DNA of 39,519 nucleotides from Candidatus Scybalomonas excrementigallinarum (GTDB lineage Bacteria; Bacillota; Clostridia; Lachnospirales; Lachnospiraceae), in contig DVIZ01000089.1 of NCBI GenBank assembly GCA_018710905.1, forward strand, positions 1 to 39,519, written 5' to 3'. Below, piece by piece: positions 8,365 through 16,135 of this stretch (position 1 is the stretch's first letter; every line of letters starts with the position of its first letter). Position numbers and translations under genes: made by a program. The notes under the pieces are model-generated. The model was not told the origin of the DNA and searched no databases. It was given only the letters and a program-made list of their open reading frames with translations.

Positions 8365-9753
8365 CTACTCTGCCCATTGAACTTCTGTAATGTCTGGATA
8401 ACGTTCTTTGATTGCAGTTTCAAAGTTTGATTTTGCTTTGTCAAAGTCAATTTTATCTTGTAAATAATCTCCAAATGAATTCTGAATTAATTCAACACAA
8501 CCTTGATCGTATGCAGAAAGAGGTGCGATTTTAATATTTTCTGCAACTGGTGCAAAATATTTATATGCGTTTTGTCCCCCAAGGAAATCAGAAGCAAAGT
8601 TTGCATCGTCAGTAGCTGCTTCTCGCATACCACTTTGTGTATTTGTAAAATCTGAATACTCTTTAGAAATTTTAAGTAAATTATCTTTATTTGCTGTCAA
8701 AGCTAAAATAATATCTTTTACATGTTCTGGATTATCTGTTCCCGTAGCCGCATGAATGTAAGATCCTCCCCAGTTATATTCTTGTGGTGGATTTGTAACT
8801 GCCCATGCTCCATCTTCTCCATCCCAGTTAGGATTCAATGTGAAGTCAATTCCCCATGCCGGAAGTAAAAATGCGAATACTTTAGAAGAAGAGCTCATGG
8901 CTTTATTCCAATCATCATTCCATTGGCCTTTTACTGTTTTATCAAAATATCCTGCATCTAACCATTCTTTTGAATCATTTATCCAATCCATAATTTTTTG
9001 ATCTACTTTAACAACGCTTTCTCCTGTTGTTACCCAAGGTTGTTCAATGCTATTACCATAGAGGCGGAATGTATCTGCATAGGAAGAAAATGTATAATAT
9101 CCTTTGGCTTTTAATTCTTCAGCAGTTCCTTTTAATGTATCCCAATCTTTTACTTTTTCTCCAATCACCTCTGGATCATCTGTTCCAAATACATCTTTGG
9201 CAATATCACGACGATATACAAGAAGCCCCGGACAACATTGCCATGTAGAACCTCTTTGTACTCCATTTTGATCCGATGCTGTTGTTTTTGTAAATTCATA
9301 TTGATCTGTTAAATCTTTGCTTGGATCGATTCCAAGTTCTTCTAAAGGCATTGCAACCCCTGCATCTGCATCTGAATATTTATATACATAGTCTGTTTCT
9401 GACAAGAAAATATCAACCTTATCGTCTGGTGCCGCATCTGCTTGTTTTAAAAGAGCTTCATCAAGTTTTTGTTGATATACTCCATCTTGATTTGGATTAA
9501 TAATCCAGTGAATTTCTGTTCCATCTTTTAATGTTGTCACTGTTCCATCCGTAGATGTCTTTTCTACTTCTGGATAGATGGCTTCTACACGTGTACGAAA
9601 TTCATCATTCCATGAATAAATATTAATAACTTTCCCTTCCTCTACTGTCGCAGAATCTGAACCTGAATCTGAACTTGGTGAACTTCCACATCCTGATAAC
9701 AGTCCAGTTACAGTTACTGCTGCTAATAATACAGCCATTACTTGTTTTCTCAT
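8365..9753 (-). CDS. sugar-binding lipoprotein of the ABC importer
   Basis: This is a 462-residue extracytoplasmic solute-binding protein (COG1653/SBP_bac type). Residues 1-21 are a lipoprotein signal ending in LLSGC, so Cys22 would be lipidated and anchor the protein. A Ser/Asp/Gly-rich linker follows to about residue 38, then the two-lobed binding domain. It begins the leftward operon; ATG at 9753 lies behind AAGGAGG. Given the GH16, GH3 and GH94 genes around it, the likely ligands are beta-1,3 or mixed beta-1,3/1,4 gluco-oligosaccharides. The ligand is inferred from context only. Transcription starts from the intergenic region shared with the GH94 genes. Confidence 0.92.
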   Translation of the reverse strand: MRKQVMAVLLAAVTVTGLLSGCGSSPSSDSGSDSATVEEGKVINIYSWNDEFRTRVEAIYPEVEKTSTDGTVTTLKDGTEIHWIINPNQDGVYQQKLDEALLKQADAAPDDKVDIFLSETDYVYKYSDADAGVAMPLEELGIDPSKDLTDQYEFTKTTASDQNGVQRGSTWQCCPGLLVYRRDIAKDVFGTDDPEVIGEKVKDWDTLKGTAEELKAKGYYTFSSYADTFRLYGNSIEQPWVTTGESVVKVDQKIMDWINDSKEWLDAGYFDKTVKGQWNDDWNKAMSSSSKVFAFLLPAWGIDFTLNPNWDGEDGAWAVTNPPQEYNWGGSYIHAATGTDNPEHVKDIILALTANKDNLLKISKEYSDFTNTQSGMREAATDDANFASDFLGGQNAYKYFAPVAENIKIAPLSAYDQGCVELIQNSFGDYLQDKIDFDKAKSNFETAIKERYPDITEVQWAE

Positions 9754-9815
9754 AAAAAATCCTCCTTACATTTATTTTTCATATTTTGTTTTGGCAAGCG
9801 CCTGATAGTAATCAA

Positions 9816-9844
9816 ATTATAACAAACTTGTTCTTTTGGATATA
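9816..9844 (-). promoter_or_regulatory. candidate promoter of the importer operon
   Basis: On the minus strand TATAAT lies at 9821-9816, and the matching -35 place (9844-9839, TATATC) is poor at 17-base spacing. A good -10 with a poor -35 is typical of activator-dependent promoters, which would fit an AraC regulator next to the locus. The regulator link is inferred. Confidence 0.35.
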
Positions 9845-9855
9845 TTATAATTTGT

Positions 9856-9911
9856 CAAAAAATATCAGAATTATGACACGTTTTTTTATGTCATAATTCT
9901 GATATTTTTTG
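9856..9911. promoter_or_regulatory. 23-bp perfect palindrome in the divergent intergenic region
   Basis: Arms 9856-9878 and 9889-9911 are perfectly complementary (core ATATCAGAATTATGACA) around a 10-base T-rich loop. It lies upstream of both diverging transcripts, where a terminator for either gene is not needed. It could be a bidirectional insulator-type terminator (T-runs exist at both ends), a regulator binding site, or both. Confidence 0.6.
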
Positions 9912-9922
9912 TTGTTTTTTAT

Positions 9923-9951
9923 TTTACCAAAAAAATAATCTTCTGTATAAT
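9923..9951 (+). promoter_or_regulatory. promoter of the GH94 operon
   Basis: TTTACC (9923-9928) and TATAAT (9946-9951) are exactly 17 bases apart, about 40 bases before the TTG start of the first GH94 gene. The -35 lies 12 bases right of the large palindrome. Confidence 0.55.
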
Positions 9952-9992
9952 TTGCCACATAAATAAAAATAATTATGAAAGGAGAATTCGTT

Positions 9993-12692
9993 TTGAAACC
10001 TTTACGCTTTATTGATCAAAATGGTACTTTTACCATTAATAATCCTGAAAATACAAGTTATCTCTATTTTCCTTTAGCTTCAGAAAAGGGATTAAAAAGC
10101 TCTATTACCCCAAATGGTGGTGGAGATATTAAATTAGATCAAAGTACTTTCTTATTAGAACCAGTGAGTTCAGAAAATCTTCATAATAATCGTTCATCAA
10201 GAAATTTCTGGATTACAGAAGATCACAAATCCGCTTATTCTATTTTTGGCACTTCTGCTGAACAAGAATCTACAAAATTTTCTTCTCAACAAGATAGTTC
10301 AGAATTAACGGCTGGCTTTATGTGGCAAACATTACGACGTATATCCAAACAACTTTCCCTCTCTTCAGAGGTCACTTCTTTTATTCCAAAAGATGCGAAT
10401 GTAGAAATTTTATATATAAAAATCTCTAATGATTCTAATGCTACTCGTACATTCTCTTCTTATACAGCAATTCCTATTTATGGAAGAGGGGCTGATAACA
10501 TACGTGATCATCGTAATGTAACTTCTATGTTGCATCGTATTAAAACAACAGAATGCGGTGTTTTTGTTTGTCCTACTATGACTTTTGATGAACGCGGACA
10601 CCTACCAAATCATAAAATCTACTATGTAGCTGGTTTTACTGGTGAAGGAGATACTCCTAAAACTTTTTATCCTACTGTTGAATCTTTTATTGGAGAAGGT
10701 GGCACTTATACTCATCCTCGTGCTGTCTATGAAAATGTACGAGGTGTATCATCAAACAAACAATATGCTGGTACAGAAGCGATGGGAGCTTTTTGTTTTG
10801 AAGAATTTACTCTTGCTCCTAATGAAAAAAAAGATTTTATTGTTCTTCTTGGCATCGAGGAAAGAGAAGAAACAATTACTTCTCTCTTAGAAAAATATAA
10901 TCATAGAGATAAAATCAAGGTGGCATTATCTGAAACTCAACAATATTGGAATAAAAAAGTAAATGTATCTTTCTATACAAAAGATCAAAATTTTAATTCT
11001 TTTATGAAATGGGTAAGTTTCCAACCTTTTTTGCGCCGTTTATTTGGCTGTTCTTTCCTTCCTCATCATGATTATGGAAGAGGGGGACGTGGTTGGCGTG
11101 ACCTTTGGCAGGATTGTCTTTCTCTTTTACTAATGTCACCACAAGATGTTGGAACAATGATTGTTAAAAATTATAGTGGTGTACGCATTGATGGTACAAA
11201 TGCCACAATTATTGGCGACGGTGATGGTAATTTTTTATCAGATCGAAATGGTATTTCTAGAGTATGGATGGATCATGCTCTTTGGCCACTAATGACAACA
11301 AAACTCTATATCGATCAAACAGGAGATATTGAAATTTTACTAAAACAAGCTCCCTATTTTAAAGACGCTCAAATACAACGGGGAACAGAAATTGATTCCT
11401 TATGGGACTATCATTTAGAAAACTTACAACGTACCGATAATGGCGAAATTTATACGGGAACAATTTTAGAACATCTATTAATTCAACAATTAAGCGCGTT
11501 TTATGATGTTGGTCTCCATAATATCTACCGTTTGCGAAATGCTGATTGGAATGATGCACTGGATATGGCCTCTGAACACGGAGAAAGTGTAGCATTTACT
11601 TATGCCTATGCTGGAAATTTATTAGAACTTGCCACTATGCTTCGACTTTTAGATAGCAAATATCCAAATCAAACAGTTGAACTTTTAGAAGAAATTGAAC
11701 CTTTGCTCAATAATAATCTTGCTCTCTATAACGATATCGATAAAAAACATAAAATTTTATTTGATTATACTTATTCTTGCAAACATAACATTAGCGGAAA
11801 ACGAATACGTTTTTCACTTCAAACACTCGCTTGTAATCTTGTAGAAAAAGCAAAATGGTTAAAGGAATTCTTACGAAAAAATGAATGGCTTAATATTTCA
11901 GAAGAAGAAGGCTGGTTTAACAGCTACTATGATAATCATAGTCATCGCGTCGAAGGAATACAAAATAACCACGTGCGTATGATGTTAACTGGTCAAGTAT
12001 TTGCCATTATGAGTGGTACTGCGACAGAGGAACAAATTGAAAAAATCATAACAAGCGTTGATCACTATCTCTATACAAAAGAATGTGGTGGCTATCGCCT
12101 AAATACTGATTTTAACGAATTAAAATTTGATATGGGACGCATGTTTGGATTTGCCTATGGTGAAAAAGAAAATGGTGCTGTTTTCTCCCATATGGCTGTT
12201 ATGTATGCCAATGCTCTCTACCGACGTGGTTTTGCTATAGAGGGTTGGAAAGTATTAAGTTCTTTAGCAAATACTGCTTTAGATTTTGATACAAGCCGTA
12301 TCTATCCTGGAATCCCTGAATATTTTCGCCTTGACGGAAGAGGTATGTATCACTATTTAACTGGCGCTGCTAGTTGGTTTATGCTTACTATGATAACAGA
12401 AGTATTTGGAGTAAAAGGTTCTGCTGGTAATTTAATTTTATATCCTAAATTGCTATCTGAGCATTTTGATGAAACTAACACTGCTTCTATCTCCCTTACT
12501 TTTGCAGGAAAACAATTTAAAATTATTTATGAAAATATTCATAAAAAAGACTTTCCTATGTACACGATAGAATCTGCATCTTACGATACAAATACGATAT
12601 CAACAATTGAGGATTCTTATGTAACACTCTCTCGTGAAACAATTAAAAATCTTTCTGATGAAGAACATATTATTACTGTAAAATTAATCTAA
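9993..12692 (+). CDS. GH94 phosphorylase, laminaribiose-phosphorylase-like
   Basis: This 899-residue cytoplasmic inverting phosphorylase has an N-terminal beta-sandwich (about 1-300), a helical linker, an (alpha/alpha)6 catalytic barrel and a short C-terminal beta domain. Residues 'GWRDLWQD' (about 367-374) and DWNDALD (about 518-524) match the phosphate/substrate and general-acid regions of GH94. Length and the opening (FIDQNGTF, ENTSYLYFPLA, NLHNNRSSRNFW) resemble laminaribiose phosphorylases rather than the roughly 810-residue cellobiose enzymes. It would give glucose 1-phosphate plus glucose from laminaribiose or short beta-1,3 oligomers. TTG at 9993 was chosen because AAAGGAG lies 8 bases upstream; the in-frame ATG at 9975 lies before that site and has none. 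The specificity is a family-based prediction. Confidence 0.8.
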   Translation: MKPLRFIDQNGTFTINNPENTSYLYFPLASEKGLKSSITPNGGGDIKLDQSTFLLEPVSSENLHNNRSSRNFWITEDHKSAYSIFGTSAEQESTKFSSQQDSSELTAGFMWQTLRRISKQLSLSSEVTSFIPKDANVEILYIKISNDSNATRTFSSYTAIPIYGRGADNIRDHRNVTSMLHRIKTTECGVFVCPTMTFDERGHLPNHKIYYVAGFTGEGDTPKTFYPTVESFIGEGGTYTHPRAVYENVRGVSSNKQYAGTEAMGAFCFEEFTLAPNEKKDFIVLLGIEEREETITSLLEKYNHRDKIKVALSETQQYWNKKVNVSFYTKDQNFNSFMKWVSFQPFLRRLFGCSFLPHHDYGRGGRGWRDLWQDCLSLLLMSPQDVGTMIVKNYSGVRIDGTNATIIGDGDGNFLSDRNGISRVWMDHALWPLMTTKLYIDQTGDIEILLKQAPYFKDAQIQRGTEIDSLWDYHLENLQRTDNGEIYTGTILEHLLIQQLSAFYDVGLHNIYRLRNADWNDALDMASEHGESVAFTYAYAGNLLELATMLRLLDSKYPNQTVELLEEIEPLLNNNLALYNDIDKKHKILFDYTYSCKHNISGKRIRFSLQTLACNLVEKAKWLKEFLRKNEWLNISEEEGWFNSYYDNHSHRVEGIQNNHVRMMLTGQVFAIMSGTATEEQIEKIITSVDHYLYTKECGGYRLNTDFNELKFDMGRMFGFAYGEKENGAVFSHMAVMYANALYRRGFAIEGWKVLSSLANTALDFDTSRIYPGIPEYFRLDGRGMYHYLTGAASWFMLTMITEVFGVKGSAGNLILYPKLLSEHFDETNTASISLTFAGKQFKIIYENIHKKDFPMYTIESASYDTNTISTIEDSYVTLSRETIKNLSDEEHIITVKLI

Positions 12693-12717
12693 TTGACAAA
12701 AGAAAGGACATACTACA

Positions 12718-15129
12718 ATGAAATATGGATATTTTGATGACTTAAATCGAGAATATGTAATTACACAACCTAATACTCCTGCTCCATGGGTCAATTATCT
12801 AGGTTCTCCCGAATATGGTGCTATTATTTCTAACAATGCTGGTGGGTATAGCTTTGCAAAATCTGGTGCTAATGGCAGAATTCTTCGTTATGTTTTCAAT
12901 AATTTTGATCAACCGGGACGTTATCTCTATTTACGTGACAATCAATCCGGAGACTATTGGTCTGCTTCTTGGCAACCTGTTGGTAAAGATTTAACAGATT
13001 ATAAGAGTGAATGTCGTCACGGTATTGGATATACTAATATAAAAGCAACATATAGTGGCATTTCTTCTGAAGCTATTTATTACGTTCCCCTTGGAAAAAC
13101 TTATGAAGTTTGGGGACTTTTTGTAACAAATAATTCTCAACTTCCAAGAGAACTTACACTCACTGGATATGCGGAGTTTACCAATCATTCTAATTATGAA
13201 CAAGATCAAGTAAATCTCCAATATTCACTGTTTATTAGTAGAACTCTATTTGAAAACAATCGAATCACACAACAAATTCATGGCAATTTAGATGCAATTC
13301 CTAGCAATACACCTGTCGATGAAAAGAATGTTACAGAGCGATTCTTTGGTCTTGCTGGTGCTAATGTTTCTTCTTATTGTGGAGATAAAGAGCATTTTCT
13401 TGGAAAATATCACGGATATCATAATCCTATTGGAGTTTCTTCTGGCGATCTTGGAAATACTACAAGCTATAATGAAAATTCTTGTGGAGCACTTTCTTGT
13501 AAACTCTCTTTACAACCCGGTGAAACAAAGACTATTGTATTTTTATTAGGAATGAAACAATCAAAAGAAGCCGATTCTATCATTGCCTCTTATAACAATA
13601 CAAAAGCTACCATTCAAAAAGAAATCAATGAATTAAAAGCTGACTGGTATCAAAAACTTGATAACTTGAAAGTGACAACTCCAAGTTCTGAATTTAATAC
13701 TATGATTAACACATGGAATGCTTATAATTGCTTTATGACTTTTATTTGGTCACGTGCAGCCTCCTTCATCTATTGCGGTTTACGTAACGGTTACGGATAT
13801 CGTGACACTGTCCAAGATATCCAAGGCATCATTCATCTTGCTCCTGAAATGGCAGTAGAAAAAATTCGTTTTATGCTTTCTGCTCAGGTAAATAATGGTG
13901 GCGGTTTACCACTTGTAAAATTCACTCATAATCCAGGACACGAGGATACTCCTGATGATGCTTCTTATGTGCAAGAAACTGGACACCCTGCATATCGGGC
14001 TGATGATGCCCTTTGGCTCTTCCCAACCGTTTATAAGTATATTGCAGAAACCGGAAATAAAGAATTTCTTGATGAAATCATCCCTTATGCCAATAAAGAG
14101 GAAGACAGTGTTTATAATCACTTAAAACGTGCAATCAACTTCTCTTTTGAACATTTAGGACCTCATGGTTTACCTGCTGGACTTTATGCCGATTGGAACG
14201 ACTGTCTCCGTCTTGGTGCCAATGGAGAATCTTCTTTCGTTGCACTACAATTCTATTATGCGATGACAATACTAAAAACATTTGCAGAATATAAAAAAGA
14301 TGACGATTATATTGCTTATTTAAATGAAAAACAAGCAGAAATTGAAAAGAAAATTCAGGAACTTTGCTGGGATAATGATCGCTTTATTCGTGGTTATACT
14401 GAATCAGGAGAACGTATTGGAGCTGCAGCTGATCCAGAAGCTAATCTGTGGCTTAATCCTCAAAGCTGGGCTGTTATTAGTGGATTAGCAAAAAAAGAAC
14501 AAGCTGATGCTGCACTTAATAACGTTTATAAACGCCTCAACACAGAATATGGTGCTATTTTAATGGATCCTCCATACCATGCTCACGCATTTGATGGTGC
14601 ACTCGCCGTAATTTATAATCAAGGAACGAAAGAAAATGCTGGCATATTCTCTCAATCTCAAGGTTGGTTAATTCTTGCTGAAGCTTTGTGTGGTCACGGC
14701 GAACGCGCATTTACTTACTTTATAGAAAATGCTCCTGCTGCTCAAAATGATAAAGCCGAAATCAGACAATTAGAACCTTATTGCTATGGACAATTTACAG
14801 AAGGAAAAGCAAGTCAGCATTTTGGTCGTTCTCATGTACATTGGCTAACAGGAACTGCTTCTACTATCATGGTTGGATGCGTAGAAGGAATTCTTGGTCT
14901 TCGTCCAGACATGAATGGTATTGAATTATCTCCTTCCATTCCAAAAAATTGGGGGAAATTTGAAATTACTAAAAACTTCCGAAATAAAAAATTACATATT
15001 GTCATAGAAAATCCAGACCAAAAAGAATCAGGATTCCAAAGATTAATTCTTAATAATAAAGAACTTGAAACAAATTATATTGATTTTTCTCTTTTACAAG
15101 ATGAAAACGAAATTTTATTAGTTTTGTAA
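12718..15129 (+). CDS. GH94 cellobiose phosphorylase
   Basis: This 803-residue enzyme has the length and sequence of cellobiose phosphorylases. It opens MKYGYFDD with 'PWVNYLGSPEYGAIISNN' at about 23-40. The catalytic barrel has GYRDTVQD (360-367), a His/Glu-rich substrate loop around 404-427, and DWNDCL at 492-497, which holds the general acid. The predicted reaction is cellobiose plus phosphate to glucose 1-phosphate plus glucose, in the cytoplasm. It lies 25 bases after the first GH94 gene behind AAAGGA and is surely co-transcribed. Having a beta-1,3 and a beta-1,4 phosphorylase together suits breakdown of mixed-linkage (cereal-type) glucan fragments. A strong terminator follows. Confidence 0.88.
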   Translation: MKYGYFDDLNREYVITQPNTPAPWVNYLGSPEYGAIISNNAGGYSFAKSGANGRILRYVFNNFDQPGRYLYLRDNQSGDYWSASWQPVGKDLTDYKSECRHGIGYTNIKATYSGISSEAIYYVPLGKTYEVWGLFVTNNSQLPRELTLTGYAEFTNHSNYEQDQVNLQYSLFISRTLFENNRITQQIHGNLDAIPSNTPVDEKNVTERFFGLAGANVSSYCGDKEHFLGKYHGYHNPIGVSSGDLGNTTSYNENSCGALSCKLSLQPGETKTIVFLLGMKQSKEADSIIASYNNTKATIQKEINELKADWYQKLDNLKVTTPSSEFNTMINTWNAYNCFMTFIWSRAASFIYCGLRNGYGYRDTVQDIQGIIHLAPEMAVEKIRFMLSAQVNNGGGLPLVKFTHNPGHEDTPDDASYVQETGHPAYRADDALWLFPTVYKYIAETGNKEFLDEIIPYANKEEDSVYNHLKRAINFSFEHLGPHGLPAGLYADWNDCLRLGANGESSFVALQFYYAMTILKTFAEYKKDDDYIAYLNEKQAEIEKKIQELCWDNDRFIRGYTESGERIGAAADPEANLWLNPQSWAVISGLAKKEQADAALNNVYKRLNTEYGAILMDPPYHAHAFDGALAVIYNQGTKENAGIFSQSQGWLILAEALCGHGERAFTYFIENAPAAQNDKAEIRQLEPYCYGQFTEGKASQHFGRSHVHWLTGTASTIMVGCVEGILGLRPDMNGIELSPSIPKNWGKFEITKNFRNKKLHIVIENPDQKESGFQRLILNNKELETNYIDFSLLQDENEILLVL

Positions 15130-15147
15130 ACGAATTCTATACTTCCA

Positions 15148-15198
15148 TAAAAAAAGGACAAGTCTCTCAATCATATGAGAGCTGTCCTCTTTTTTTAT
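15148..15198. terminator. bidirectional terminator between GH94 operon and AraC gene
   Basis: An A-run plus AGGACA...CTCTC arm pairs (imperfectly) with GAGAG...TGTCCT and a seven-T run. It separates the convergent GH94 operon and AraC-type gene. Confidence 0.82.
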
Positions 15199-15201
15199 TT
15201 T

Positions 15202-15965
15202 TTATTTTTCAATGTCCCATTGTACTGTATAATTTTGATCTCGATATTTTTTTGGTGTCATTCCTACAACTTCACGAAATTGCTGTATAAAATGGCTCTG
15301 TGAAGAAAAAGATAATCGATTGGCAATATCAATCATAGAACAATCGCTAAACCTTAACAAATTCTTTGCCATATTAATTTTTTTCTCACGTATATACGCA
15401 CTCACTGAAGTCCCTGTTTCTTTCTTAAAAAGTCTTGATAAATAATTAGCAGAAACTCCTAATTCATCCGCTAAATCTTCAATCATAATACGTTCTTTTA
15501 TATGGGAGTAAATATACTCCTTGCATGCATTAATATGCTTGGAATTTGTATTATTTCGAAAATATTTTCTCATTTTTTCAGTATAATCCATTACCATTTC
15601 ATCATGTAAATTATGAACTTCTTCTACCGTATGAATATTATCCAATTTTTGTATATAAAAATCACTTAATCGAAATGCCTGCTCCAATTCCATACCATTC
15701 TGTCTACAAAGTGTCTACAAAGGCGAGTGATCATTGCTGTGGTAATGACAAAATGATACTTGAGATTTGTCACAGGATTTTTTGATAATATTCCTACTCC
15801 TTCTGTTTTCACAAACATTCCTTGTTCACAATTTTTTCTCACAGCATCCACATCACCATGAGCCACCGCATGATAAAATCGAAACTCTTCTGTAGGTTCT
15901 CTATGTTCTATTTCATCAATTTCATCTTCTGCTTCTAAAATAAGCCATTCATTTTGGTATGTCAT
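15202..15965 (-). pseudogene. AraC-family regulator split by an 11-bp tandem duplication
   Basis: The gene reads as two overlapping frames. The first (from the ATG at 15965, behind AAAGAGG) encodes an N-terminal domain with 'EFRFYHAVAHGDVDAVRKN' and runs correctly to 'TTAMITRLC'. It then enters the wrong frame and ends about 16 residues later. The second continues from MELEQAFRLSDFYIQKLDN to two AraC helix-turn-helix motifs (ISANYLSRLFKKETG-like and FSSQSHFIQQFREVVG). Removing one copy of the repeat at 15701-15722 restores a single frame ('RLCRQNGMELEQ') of about 250 residues, a usual size for this Lachnospiraceae AraC group. It probably activated the beta-glucan genes. As read, full-length protein is not made, but the DNA-binding half could start at the internal ATG (15693). 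A sequencing error is possible but unlikely for an exact duplication. Confidence 0.85.
15701..15722. repeat. 11-bp tandem duplication (TGTCTACAAAG x2)
   Basis: Two exact adjacent copies occur at 15701-15711 and 15712-15722 inside the AraC-type gene. Because 11 is not a multiple of three, the second copy shifts the frame. Slippage or recombination between the copies could restore the gene. Confidence 0.95.
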
Positions 15966-16021
15966 ATTAAAGACCTCTTTTTTCATTCAATTGTATCATT
16001 TTACAAATTTTATCCATCTAA

Positions 16022-16050
16022 ACTATATCATATTTTTATAAAATGTACAA
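16022..16050 (-). promoter_or_regulatory. promoter of the AraC-type gene
   Basis: On the minus strand TTGTAC (16050-16045) and TATAGT (16027-16022) are 17 bases apart, about 57 bases upstream of the ATG at 15965. A second candidate (TTGTAC 16113-16108, 16 bases, TATAAT 16091-16086) lies further upstream. Confidence 0.5.
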
Positions 16051-16135
16051 TATTTATCAAACCTACGACATCTCATTTTAAACAAATTATAAATCGTTTC
16101 TTTTTATGTACAATTTGATTTAATCTTCTAAAGCT

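Noticed and set aside
9791-9806. TTGGCAAGCGCCTGA-like sequence downstream of the importer promoter, considered as a CcpA cre site
   Set aside because: Only the AAGCG centre fits; three or more fixed cre positions fail on both strands. The GGC...GCC symmetry is too short to call an operator.
15666-15986. Programmed ribosomal frameshift in the AraC gene
   Set aside because: No slippery heptamer; an exact 11-bp duplication explains the shift completely.
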